A stretch of 5,214 bases of DNA from Lachnospiraceae bacterium UBA7160 (GCA_002491565.1 DKWE01000111.1:1-5214), one strand, 5' to 3'; counted from the stretch's first letter, positions 1 through 5,143 are shown. Notes: generated by a model from the sequence alone, not told the origin. Translations and numbers: made by a program.

Positions 1-77
1 TTGGAGTATTTTGCAACACCCTCCATAATCTTGTGTCTTAACTGTATTTTAGGTAGCCTCCTTATCGTAGTGTCCAT
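1..77 (-). CDS. Possible N-terminal fragment of a third gene in the ridA operon (runs off the left edge)
   Basis: An uninterrupted minus-strand frame starts at an ATG (77-75), 20 nt after the stop codon of the upstream PAS-HTH regulator gene, and stays open for 25 codons to the window edge. It begins MDTTIRRLPK and continues with a plausible mix of charged and hydrophobic residues. The spacing and strand would fit a third cistron of the ridA-regulator operon. Against it, the ribosome site before this ATG is weak (only GCAGAG), while a perfect AAGGAGG lies inside the frame (minus strand, about 62-56) with no usable start codon at the right distance after it. The fragment is too short to assign to any family. 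If it is not a gene, this stretch is simply 3' flanking DNA; no terminator hairpin is visible in it. Confidence 0.3.
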   Translation of the reverse strand, partial: MDTTIRRLPKIQLRHKIMEGVAKYS

Positions 78-97
78 GATCTCTGCGGGCAGCAAAC

Positions 98-715
98 TCA
101 TCTGGCCATATACCGGTAAATGGTAGGGACAGATACACTCAGCTGCTCCGCCAGTTCATTGACAGCGCCGCGCATAGAAAGGATGCCATTCTCTTTTAAG
201 CCCTGTGTAATCGCTTTCTTTTCCTCCAGGCTCATGCGGGAGGGAGGAATGCCGGTCTGCAGAATGGCTTCTTCGATTCTCCGCTTCATGATTTCTCCGA
301 CCGATCCATCCAGATTCTCCTTAATTTCTTCTTCGACTGGCGGCAGCAGATTGAAATGCTCAAGCAGAGCGGAAAACTGAAGATGAATATCATGAACATA
401 TCCCACGTCTTTGTTCACGCATAAGATACCGATCACGCGGTCTTCATTTTTAATAAAGAAGGAAGACGACAGAAACTCTTTTCCCTTCCCTCTTCCGGGA
501 TAATTCGCAACGAAATTTTCTTCTCTGGCGCGTTCCAAGGGAAAATCAGTCATCGGGTCCCCGATCTTCCGGCCGGAAAGATTGTTTTCTATAGCGACGA
601 TGGAATGGTTGGGGTCCTTTAAGTCATGGACAACCACTTCACAGCCGGCCCCCAAAATGGTGGAGAGGAAGGGAGCAAACCCGATATACAGCTCTAAAAG
701 GTCCTGATCCTTCAT
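98..715 (-). CDS. YheO-type PAS-HTH transcriptional regulator
   Basis: This is a 205-residue cytoplasmic DNA-binding regulator with the two-part layout of the YheO/DauR family. An N-terminal PAS-like sensor (about residues 5-118) includes the typical 'SSSFFIKNEDRVIGILCVN' strand region near 83-101. A C-terminal helix-turn-helix of the HTH_22 type spans about 139-205, with the recognition segment 'NELAEQLSVSVPTIYRYM' near 186-203. Length matches the family (about 200-240 residues). Its ATG (715-713) overlaps the ridA stop codon in an ATGA, so translation is probably coupled to ridA. Known relatives include DauR, which controls D-arginine catabolism genes. The effector here cannot be read from the sequence. 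From its place beside ridA and opposite a malY/patB-like gene, I infer that it controls this divergent module, perhaps through the 14-bp palindrome in the shared control region. Family assignment is firm; target and ligand are inference. Confidence 0.9.
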   Translation of the reverse strand: MKDQDLLELYIGFAPFLSTILGAGCEVVVHDLKDPNHSIVAIENNLSGRKIGDPMTDFPLERAREENFVANYPGRGKGKEFLSSSFFIKNEDRVIGILCVNKDVGYVHDIHLQFSALLEHFNLLPPVEEEIKENLDGSVGEIMKRRIEEAILQTGIPPSRMSLEEKKAITQGLKENGILSMRGAVNELAEQLSVSVPTIYRYMAR

Positions 716-1080
716 TTTACGGCAATAACCTCAATTTCACAGAGAACTCCCTTCGGAATCGCCTTTACTGCAACGCAGCTTCTGGCTGGCTTCCCGGTAA
801 AATAGCTTCCATATACTTCGTTAAATGCGGCAAAGTCGCCCATATCCGCCAAAAAGCAGGTGGTCTTGACAACATGCGTCAGGTCAGTACCGGCAGCTTC
901 CAGGATCGCCTTTACATTTTCGCAGCTCTGCTTTGCCTGCGCTGCGATACCCTCCGGAACCTCGCCGGTCGCAGGGTTCACAGGTATCTGGCCGGATGCG
1001 AAAATCATGCCGTTTACTTCGATTGCCTGGGAATAAGGTCCGATTGCGCCAGGTGCATTAGATGTTTCAATATAATTCAT
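712..1080 (-). CDS. ridA: RidA family reactive intermediate/imine deaminase
   Basis: This 122-residue protein is the usual RidA/YjgF length. Diagnostic elements are present: 'GAIGPYSQAI' near residues 11-20, 'FASGQIPVNPATGE' near 27-40, the signature 'KPARSCVAV' near 97-105 whose Arg100 corresponds to the substrate-carboxylate-binding arginine, and the terminal 'CEIEVIA' near 114-120. RidA proteins are small cytosolic trimers that hydrolyse enamine/imine intermediates such as 2-aminoacrylate, released by PLP enzymes, to 2-keto acids and ammonia. The start is set by AAGGAGG at 1093-1087, six nt before the ATG. The gene leads an operon, with the PAS-HTH regulator gene following by a 4-nt overlap. 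The divergent neighbour is a MalY/PatB-type beta-lyase, an enzyme class that generates exactly the kind of intermediate RidA removes. Activity on 2-aminoacrylate is expected from the conserved Arg but is not proven by sequence, because some RidA subfamilies have other substrates. Confidence 0.95.
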   Translation of the reverse strand: MNYIETSNAPGAIGPYSQAIEVNGMIFASGQIPVNPATGEVPEGIAAQAKQSCENVKAILEAAGTDLTHVVKTTCFLADMGDFAAFNEVYGSYFTGKPARSCVAVKAIPKGVLCEIEVIAVK

Positions 1081-1130
1081 AGAGTGCCTCCTTAGTCGTA
1101 TTTTGTGAAAAAAAAATTATCATCGTAAGA

Positions 1131-1159
1131 AGTATATCATTATCGATTGTGAAATGCAA
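1131..1159 (-). promoter_or_regulatory. Sigma-A promoter for the ridA-regulator operon
   Basis: Read on the minus strand, a -35-like TTGCAT (1159-1154) is followed after 17 nt by TATACT (1136-1131), which is preceded by TG one base upstream (TGATATACT), giving an extended -10. Transcription would start near 1124, leaving a leader of about 45 nt before the ridA ATG with its AAGGAGG site. A perfect palindrome sits directly upstream of the -35 box. Confidence 0.65.
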
Positions 1160-1160
1160 A

Positions 1161-1174
1161 TGGGAATATTCCCA
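1161..1174. promoter_or_regulatory. Candidate operator: perfect 14-bp palindrome in the divergent control region
   Basis: TGGGAATATTCCCA is a perfect two-fold symmetric site. It lies one base upstream of the ridA -35 hexamer and about 45 bp upstream of the -35 of the divergent malY/patB-like gene. A dimeric regulator bound here could act on both promoters. The PAS-HTH regulator encoded in the same operon is the natural candidate, but this pairing is inference. Nearby is a weaker CACA-TTTT-TGTG inverted repeat (1186-1197). Confidence 0.5.
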
Positions 1175-1218
1175 AAAATAGACGCACATTTTTGTGTACA
1201 ATTTTGATAAAAAAAGTA

Positions 1219-1247
1219 TTTACATGATAAAATAATTATTGTATTAT
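1219..1247 (+). promoter_or_regulatory. Sigma-A promoter for the MalY/PatB-like gene
   Basis: TTTACA (1219-1224), a 17-nt spacer and TATTAT (1242-1247) form a good sigma-A promoter in an A/T-rich context, with a run of seven A (1209-1215) just upstream that could act as an UP-like element. The start point would be near 1254, giving a leader of about 155 nt before the ATG at 1409. I see no recognisable riboswitch in that leader. Confidence 0.6.
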
Positions 1248-1408
1248 GGTAATGCAAAATATTAGTGATGTGAGAGAAAAATTATCAAAGCAACCAGTCA
1301 GATGAAGCACAAGAAAAAGGTATCTGTTCCGTATGATAGTGGCTGCTGAACAGTTACAAAAAGCTTCATTATGGAAGAGCAGTGCGGACGCAAAATAGGA
1401 GGTTCTTT

Positions 1409-2611
1409 ATGAAATACGATTTTACATCTATCATTGACCGTCACGGAAAAGATTCCACCGCAGTTGACAGCGTGGGGAAAAAGATTTGGGGAAACGAGCC
1501 AGGCGCTCCGAAGGAGGGCTTTGATTCGATTCCTATGTGGGTTGCCGATATGAACTTTGCAACTGCCCCCGCGATCACGAAAGCGCTGCAGGAGAGAATC
1601 AGCCACCCGCTGTATGGGTATTTCCTACAGACAGACGAGTACTTTGATTCGATTATCCGCTGGCAGGAGAAGCGCCATAAGGTAACTGGCCTGACGAGAG
1701 AAGCGATCGGTTATGAAAATGGCGTGCACGGATGTGTATCCACGGTTGTCGAGAGACTGACCAATCCTGGGGACAAGGTACTTCTTCACGCTCCTTATTA
1801 TCTTGGATTTATCGGAGACGTTGAGGCTCTGGGACGCAATTCTGTTTTCAGCCAGCTCAAAAAGGATGAGAACGGCGTCTACCGCATGGATTACGAGGAT
1901 ATGGATAAAAAGATCAAAGAGAATCAGATCCACCTTGCGATTATGTGTTCCCCTCACAATCCCACGGGACGTGTCTGGGAGAGATGGGAGCTGGAAAAGG
2001 CGATGGAGGTCTTTGAGAAAAACAATTGTTTTGTTGTGAGTGATGAGATCTGGGCGGATCTGACCTACACCGGACATCAGCACATTCCGACGCAGATGGT
2101 TTCTGACTGGGCAAGGGAGCATACAGTTGCTGTCTATGCGCCGAGCAAGACCTTCAACCTGGCCGGTTTGATTGGCAGTTACCATATTATCTACAACAGC
2201 TATCTGAGAGACCGTATGGGTATGAACCACTACAATGCGCAGAATGTATTATCCATGCACGCCCTGATCGGCGGCTACAGCGAGGAAGGATCGAAGTGGA
2301 CGGATGAGCTGATCTCTGTGCTGGAGGAGAACTGCCGCTATACCTGTGAATATATTCAGAATCACTTTAACGGGGTAGAAGTAACTATGCCGGAAGGGAC
2401 CTATATGATTTTCCTTGACTGCACCAGATTCTGTGAAGAGAAGGGAATGACGATTGACGGGCTGTTAGAGGCAGGATGGGATGTAGGAGTAGGCTGGCAG
2501 GACGGAAGAAGCTTTGGCGGTCCGTGCCATATCCGCATGAACCTGGCTTCCCCGTATTCCAGAATCAAGGAAGCTTGTGACCGGTTGGACAAGTATGTTT
2601 TTAATAAGTAG
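1409..2611 (+). CDS. MalY/PatB family PLP-dependent C-S beta-lyase (aminotransferase class I/II fold)
   Basis: This is a 400-residue fold-type I PLP enzyme. Family marks in order: 'MWVADMNF' (about 43-50, the MalY/PatB-specific version of the N-terminal motif), 'SPHNPTGR' (about 181-188), 'SDEIWADL' (about 211-218, with the Asp that pairs with the pyridine nitrogen), 'APSKTFNLAGL' (about 244-254, with Lys247 as Schiff-base lysine), and 'HIRMNLA' (about 374-380, with the carboxylate-binding Arg376). Relatives cleave cystathionine or cysteine S-conjugates by beta-elimination, giving a thiol or homocysteine plus 2-aminoacrylate, which becomes pyruvate and ammonia. MalY and PatB relatives can also act as regulators. 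A GTG at 1382 would add nine residues, but AGGAGG at 1397-1402, six nt before ATG 1409, fixes the shorter start, which also matches the usual N-terminus. The gene is divergent from ridA and is followed by a terminator, so it is probably monocistronic. The exact substrate is unknown. Confidence 0.93.
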   Translation: MKYDFTSIIDRHGKDSTAVDSVGKKIWGNEPGAPKEGFDSIPMWVADMNFATAPAITKALQERISHPLYGYFLQTDEYFDSIIRWQEKRHKVTGLTREAIGYENGVHGCVSTVVERLTNPGDKVLLHAPYYLGFIGDVEALGRNSVFSQLKKDENGVYRMDYEDMDKKIKENQIHLAIMCSPHNPTGRVWERWELEKAMEVFEKNNCFVVSDEIWADLTYTGHQHIPTQMVSDWAREHTVAVYAPSKTFNLAGLIGSYHIIYNSYLRDRMGMNHYNAQNVLSMHALIGGYSEEGSKWTDELISVLEENCRYTCEYIQNHFNGVEVTMPEGTYMIFLDCTRFCEEKGMTIDGLLEAGWDVGVGWQDGRSFGGPCHIRMNLASPYSRIKEACDRLDKYVFNK

Positions 2612-2627
2612 ATTAGAGCTGTAAAAC

Positions 2628-2679
2628 AAAAGCCGATGGAACTGATTTTTTTCAGAAATCAAATCCGTCGGCTTTTTTT
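2628..2679 (+). terminator. Intrinsic terminator of the MalY/PatB-like gene
   Basis: AGCCGATGGA (2631-2640) pairs with TCCGTCGGCT (2664-2673) with a single G-T wobble. A short inner GATTT/AAATC stem follows, and the structure ends in seven T residues (2673-2679). Four A residues before the stem pair with the T tract. It begins 17 nt after the stop codon. Confidence 0.9.
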
Positions 2680-2765
2680 GGTATAAGTTTGATTTACACG
2701 ATCATCCTGAGAATCTTCCGACACAATGCAGGCAGTACCTTCATTCGGAGGTGAACAGGATTCAA

Positions 2766-2782
2766 AGCGACAAATTGTTGCT
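2766..2782. repeat. Short imperfect palindrome
   Basis: AGCGACAA and TTGTTGCT flank a single central A, with one G-T mismatch in the symmetry. It sits in the otherwise featureless stretch between the terminator and the promoter of the transposase-derived gene (2680-2877), about 100 bp upstream of that promoter. It could be an operator half-site pair or chance. I see no convincing gene in this stretch. Confidence 0.25.
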
Positions 2783-2877
2783 TATTTTGCCTTTTCTGCA
2801 CAAATTTCTTTACATCAGGGCGACAAAAAGGAAACATAACGATACAAAAAATGTGAGACACATATTGAAACACTATG

Positions 2878-2906
2878 TTGATTAAACTATTCAAATGAGA
2901 TATAAT
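2878..2906 (+). promoter_or_regulatory. Sigma-A promoter for the transposase-derived gene
   Basis: TTGATT (2878-2883), a 17-nt spacer and a consensus TATAAT (2901-2906) make a strong promoter. Transcription would start near 2913, so that the palindrome at 2921-2973 forms the first part of the mRNA. A dedicated promoter argues that the gene is expressed. Confidence 0.7.
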
Positions 2907-2920
2907 TCTCTTTGAAATAA

Positions 2921-2973
2921 GGAATCCGGAGCCAGGAAAACGGCGGTGAAGGGTCGCTGGCGGTTCCGGATCC
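2921..2973 (+). promoter_or_regulatory. Leader hairpin just upstream of the ribosome site of the transposase-derived gene
   Basis: ATCCGGA (2924-2930) pairs with TCCGGAT (2965-2971) and GCCAG (2931-2935) with CTGGC (2957-2961), leaving a 3-nt bulge on the right side; GG/CC (2921-2922, 2972-2973) extends the base. The loop contains TGAAGGG (2947-2953). The structure ends a few nt before the GGGGAGGAG ribosome site (2976-2984). It could be an autoregulatory site for the encoded protein or a palindromic repeat unit; both ideas are inference. Confidence 0.5.
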
Positions 2974-2992
2974 GAGGGGAGGAGAGTTAATA

Positions 2993-3988
2993 ATGGCACA
3001 TATTTACTATTTCACGATGGAGGGAAGTCCCTGGCTTCTGGCTGACGAGCGGCACAAGAAGCATTTCCTGGACGGCATCCTGGCAGTGCATGAGGAGCAA
3101 AACTGGCCGGTATATGCGTTCTGCGTGATGGACCAGACTGCATATCTTATTTCAGAGGCAGAGAACAGGAAGCAGCTTAGGGCCTTGATGACCGGGTTTG
3201 CGCGTGCGTTTCTGAAGCAGTATGCAGGAGCACTTTACCCAGGCGCAGGCAAACGTCTGCATCTTGGATTGGGCCAGGTGGAACGCCTGACTGCAGGTAC
3301 AGGTCTTGTGGAGGCTTGCCGCAGGATTCATCTGATCCCGATTCGTGAGGGATATGCCAGATGGCCGGAGGATTACTGGTGGAGCTCGTACAGGATGTAT
3401 CTCGGAGGTTACTGCTGGCATGGAGTAGAGTGTGGGACCATCCAGAAGTATTTCTCGTCAGACCGGGGGCTTGCGATCCGTATGCTGAAGCGATTCCACA
3501 GAAGTCCGGACGGAACGGATCCGTCTGCGGCAGCCGCAGAGGTGCTTGCTGCCGGAAAGCGCCGCGGCCGCCCGGCAGGCAGTGTGAAGCGGGGAAAAAT
3601 CGCAGCCTGCGATGGAGCAGAGGGAGGCAGTATCAGACATCGTGGGATTCCTGCGGGCAGCACAAAGCGGGAAAAAATCATAGTCTGTGATGTGGCAGAA
3701 GGAGACGGCGTCCAACGCTGTGACTGTCTGACAGCAAGCGCCGGGCGAAGTAAATCTGCAGAGCCTGCCGATGGCTGTTTGGCAGAAAATGCCGACAGCG
3801 GACAGGAATGGGTCGTTCCTGCCGGTGCCGGCGAACGCGGATACGCGGCAGTGAAAAGTGATAAGCCGCCGCAGGGCAAGCGGTGTCCCGGCTGTCCGCG
3901 AAAGCAAACCGGGCTGCTGCTGCCTGCCATCTGGAGACCGCAGCTATCCACCGCGGATGACCGCCTGCTGCACCTGGAGCCATCCTGA
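2993..3988 (+). CDS. RAYT-like (Y1/HUH transposase-derived) protein, apparently catalytically inactive, with repetitive AT-hook-like tail
   Basis: This 331-residue protein has two parts. Residues 1-170 follow the REP-associated tyrosine transposase pattern (IS200-like Y1 domain): 'HIYYFTMEG' near 3-11, a 'RHKKHFLDGIL' helix near 20-30, 'YAFCVMDQTAYLI' at 41-53, 'RRIHLIPIREGYARWPEDYWWSSYRMYLGG' spread over 110-139, and a final 'IQKYFSSDRGLAIRMLKRF' helix near 150-168. In active members the third block reads like 'HAYCLMPNHVHLL'; here HVH is T49-A50-Y51, and the tyrosine expected in 'YIHxNP' is Arg111, with Asn also lost (HLIP). Metal-dependent strand cleavage is therefore unlikely. Residues 171-331 are a basic, low-order tail with repeats, starting with an AT-hook-like 'KRRGRPAGS' at 189-197. 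The frame is intact with its own promoter and ribosome site (AGGAG 2980-2984, 8-nt spacer), which favours a domesticated nucleic-acid-binding role over a decaying pseudogene. I see no ISs-type ends or target duplication. Confidence 0.75.
   Translation: MAHIYYFTMEGSPWLLADERHKKHFLDGILAVHEEQNWPVYAFCVMDQTAYLISEAENRKQLRALMTGFARAFLKQYAGALYPGAGKRLHLGLGQVERLTAGTGLVEACRRIHLIPIREGYARWPEDYWWSSYRMYLGGYCWHGVECGTIQKYFSSDRGLAIRMLKRFHRSPDGTDPSAAAAEVLAAGKRRGRPAGSVKRGKIAACDGAEGGSIRHRGIPAGSTKREKIIVCDVAEGDGVQRCDCLTASAGRSKSAEPADGCLAENADSGQEWVVPAGAGERGYAAVKSDKPPQGKRCPGCPRKQTGLLLPAIWRPQLSTADDRLLHLEPS
3563..3718 (+). repeat. Two tandem 78-bp coding repeats, with more decayed copies downstream
   Basis: Units 3563-3640 and 3641-3718 encode residues 191-216 and 217-242. 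By hand alignment they share 15 of 26 residues (pattern RGxPAGSxKRxKIxxCDxAEG) and about 51 of 78 bases, in register without gaps. A third copy with a small insertion can be traced at about residues 243-268 (for example 'SAGRSK' and 'CLAEN'), and a fourth near 274-290 ('VVPAGAGERGYAAVKSD' against 'GIPAGSTKREKIIVCD'). Only the first unit keeps the AT-hook core GRP; in the second it is GIP. The array probably arose by in-frame tandem duplication and later drift. Confidence 0.75.
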
Positions 3989-4032
3989 GTGAACGATTTG
4001 ACTCAGTATGATTTTATCCAGAGGCATCAGAA

Positions 4033-4063
4033 GACACTGGCCTGAAGGGCATCCGGCAGTGTC
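4033..4063. repeat. Palindrome 1 downstream of the RAYT-like gene
   Basis: GACACTG (4033-4039) and CAGTGTC (4057-4063) are perfect inverted arms of 7 bp around a 17-nt interior, in which a further CC/GG pair is possible with a bulge. The interior carries TGAAGGG (4043-4049), also found in the loop of the leader hairpin before the gene. It abuts palindrome 2 directly. Confidence 0.55.
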
Positions 4064-4111
4064 GTTCAGGAGGCGAAGGCTGGCTGTGCCAGCCTTCGGG
4101 GCTCCCGAACG
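4063..4111. repeat. Palindrome 2 downstream of the RAYT-like gene (REP-like hairpin)
   Basis: A perfect 11-bp stem, CGAAGGCTGGC (4074-4084) with GCCAGCCTTCG (4088-4098), closes on a 3-nt TGT loop. Outer arms CGTTCAGGAG (4063-4072) and CTCCCGAACG (4102-4111) extend it with one mismatch (A4068/C4106) and a small asymmetric internal loop. GGAG (4069-4072) sits at the 5' foot of the core hairpin, one base away; RAYTs studied elsewhere recognise a GTAG- or GGAG-type tetranucleotide beside a REP hairpin. No T tract follows, so it is not a standard intrinsic terminator, although it could stabilise the 3' end of the mRNA. A repeat-family identity cannot be shown from one copy. Confidence 0.6.
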
Positions 4112-4189
4112 GCCATCTACTTATACAAACGTTTCAAAAGCAAAAATATAACGCAAATCGTATCTTTTTCTTAAAAAAATCGAAACTTT

Positions 4190-4218
4190 ATGACAAAGCA
4201 TAGAAACCATGCTAGAAT
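4190..4218 (+). promoter_or_regulatory. Probable promoter for the PAP2-family gene
   Basis: ATGACA (4190-4195), a 17-nt spacer and TAGAAT (4213-4218) with an upstream TG (TGCTAGAAT, extended -10) form a reasonable sigma-A promoter. Small inverted arms AGCAT (4197-4201) and ATGCT (4209-4213) lie within the spacer and could be an operator. The resulting leader is about 155 nt. Confidence 0.5.
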
Positions 4219-4244
4219 AGCGTTACGTTTCAGCCGTTTCACGA

Positions 4245-4292
4245 ATGAGCTGTAAAAGTGCTGTAGGGATGCGGCAGATGGCGCTCATTTTT
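4245..4292 (+). promoter_or_regulatory. Possible attenuator-like hairpin in the leader of the PAP2-family gene
   Basis: ATGAGC (4245-4250) pairs with GCTCAT (4283-4288), with an inner TGCTG/CGGCA stem possible, and the outer stem is followed by a run of five T (4288-4292). Position inside the leader and the trailing T run resemble a weak terminator or attenuator. No known riboswitch class is recognised. A further CACTC/GAGTG arm pair (4338-4342, 4355-4359) lies just before the ribosome site. Confidence 0.3.
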
Positions 4293-4380
4293 CCACGAAA
4301 ATATCGTTGCGGGTGAACAGGAAAGATGGTATGATTACACTCGCTGCTGGGGATGAGTGCAGAGCAGAAGGGGAGTTTTT

Positions 4381-5097
4381 ATGAGAATGGGGGATTTTAT
4401 GAACGAAAAGAGGGAAAGGATCGGAGCGTGGTTCAGGCGGTATCCTTATATGGTATCTGTGCTGTACCTGATATTTTATCTGATTGTGTTTGAGTGGCTG
4501 GAGACCCATGTTGTGCCGAAGTACATTATTCATTGCAGGCTGGATGAGATAATCCCGTTCTGTGAATTGTTCATTATACCGTATGTGTTTTGGTATGGTT
4601 ATGTGGCGGGTGCATTTGTGTGGTTTATGAAGCGCGGATGGGAAGATTACAAGAAGCTGTGTCTGATGGTGTTTTCGGGGCTGACGGTCTGCCTTGCGAT
4701 CTACTATATTTTTCCGACAGGGCTGAATCTGAGGCTGGCGCAGGATGCGCATGAGACTGGCTTCCTTTATAATATGGTGCGTTTCCTGCGTGCGATTGAC
4801 ACACCGACGAATGTCTGTCCTTCGATCCATGTGATGAATACCGTCATGATTTTCCAGGCGGTGTGCAGCCTCGATCATCTGAAGTACCGAAAAGTGACGA
4901 TTGCGGTGCATTTTGTTATCATGGTTTTGATTTGCGCATCCACAGTGTTCCTGGATCAGCATTCTGTGATTGATGTAGTCTGCGGTATCATGATGAGCTT
5001 CGTGATGCACGGGCTGGTTTATAAGGTAGAGTGGAAGGAAGCGCTTGCCGCCAGGAGGGATCACGCGGAGCTGCGGAAGATACGCAGAATTTCCTGA
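4381..5097 (+). CDS. PAP2-superfamily membrane phosphatase/phosphotransferase (Aur1/inositolphosphotransferase-like)
   Basis: This 238-residue integral membrane protein has about six hydrophobic segments (near 22-41, 62-84, 91-112, 149-164, 170-191 and 195-215) and a short basic C-terminus. The PAP2 catalytic motifs are visible: 'CPSIH' at 146-150 (motif C2, His150) and 'STVFLDQHSVID' at 187-198 (motif C3, nucleophile His194 with Asp198). 'FPTGLNLR' (111-118) may supply the C1 arginine. The PSxH and HxxxD spacing with 'STVF..QH' resembles the PAP2_3/Aur1 branch more than undecaprenyl-pyrophosphate phosphatases. Such enzymes remove or transfer phosphate or head groups on lipid phosphates at the outer membrane face; the substrate is unknown. 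A GTG at 4357 would add eight residues, but AGGGGAG (4369-4375), five nt before ATG 4381, supports this start; ATG 4399 is a weaker alternative. It has no operon partner in the window. Confidence 0.85.
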   Translation: MRMGDFMNEKRERIGAWFRRYPYMVSVLYLIFYLIVFEWLETHVVPKYIIHCRLDEIIPFCELFIIPYVFWYGYVAGAFVWFMKRGWEDYKKLCLMVFSGLTVCLAIYYIFPTGLNLRLAQDAHETGFLYNMVRFLRAIDTPTNVCPSIHVMNTVMIFQAVCSLDHLKYRKVTIAVHFVIMVLICASTVFLDQHSVIDVVCGIMMSFVMHGLVYKVEWKEALAARRDHAELRKIRRIS

Positions 5098-5113
5098 AAT
5101 TTAAAAAAAGTGC

Positions 5114-5143
5114 TTGACAGATGACAGGAGTTTGTATTATAAT
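5114..5143 (+). promoter_or_regulatory. Strong sigma-A promoter for the tRNA gene
   Basis: Consensus TTGACA (5114-5119) and consensus TATAAT (5138-5143) are separated by 18 nt, with an A-rich tract (5101-5109) just upstream like an UP element. This near-ideal form is typical of stable-RNA genes. Transcription would start near 5150. Confidence 0.85.

Noticed and set aside
1382..1408. GTG start at 1382 extending the MalY/PatB-like protein by nine residues
   Set aside because: The extension would be translated through the AGGAGG ribosome site at 1397-1402, which is ideally spaced for ATG 1409; the family N-terminus begins near that ATG.
1254..1408. Riboswitch in the leader of the lyase gene
   Set aside because: I could not find the conserved cores of SAM, cobalamin, lysine, glycine or T-box elements, and no terminator precedes the gene.
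1625..2230. Minus-strand open frame of 201 codons inside the lyase gene
   Set aside because: Antisense shadow of a gene with unmistakable PLP-enzyme motifs.
2694..2999. Minus-strand open frame of 101 codons between the terminator and the RAYT-like gene
   Set aside because: It runs across the promoter and leader of the RAYT-like gene and resembles no family I know. A remnant of an older gene at 2694-2830 cannot be excluded, but nothing supports it.
3563..3718. Tandem 78-bp units as a CRISPR array
   Set aside because: The units are contiguous, in frame within a coding region and have no unique spacers.
3409..3951. Several overlapping minus-strand open frames opposite the RAYT-like gene
   Set aside because: They arise from the G/C-rich repetitive tail read in reverse, have Pro/Ser/Arg-rich composition and no family features.
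4074..4098. Perfect hairpin as an intrinsic terminator of the RAYT-like gene
   Set aside because: It is followed by GGGCTCCCG rather than a T run; a palindromic repeat or mRNA-stabilising structure fits better.
4357..4380. GTG start at 4357 for the PAP2-family protein
   Set aside because: The codons cover the AGGGGAG ribosome site that serves ATG 4381, and no ribosome site precedes the GTG.
4285..5064. Long minus-strand open frame of 259 codons
   Set aside because: It is antisense to the PAP2-family gene, is rich in His/Asn/Gln with no recognisable domain, and the plus-strand frame has clear catalytic motifs and a ribosome site.
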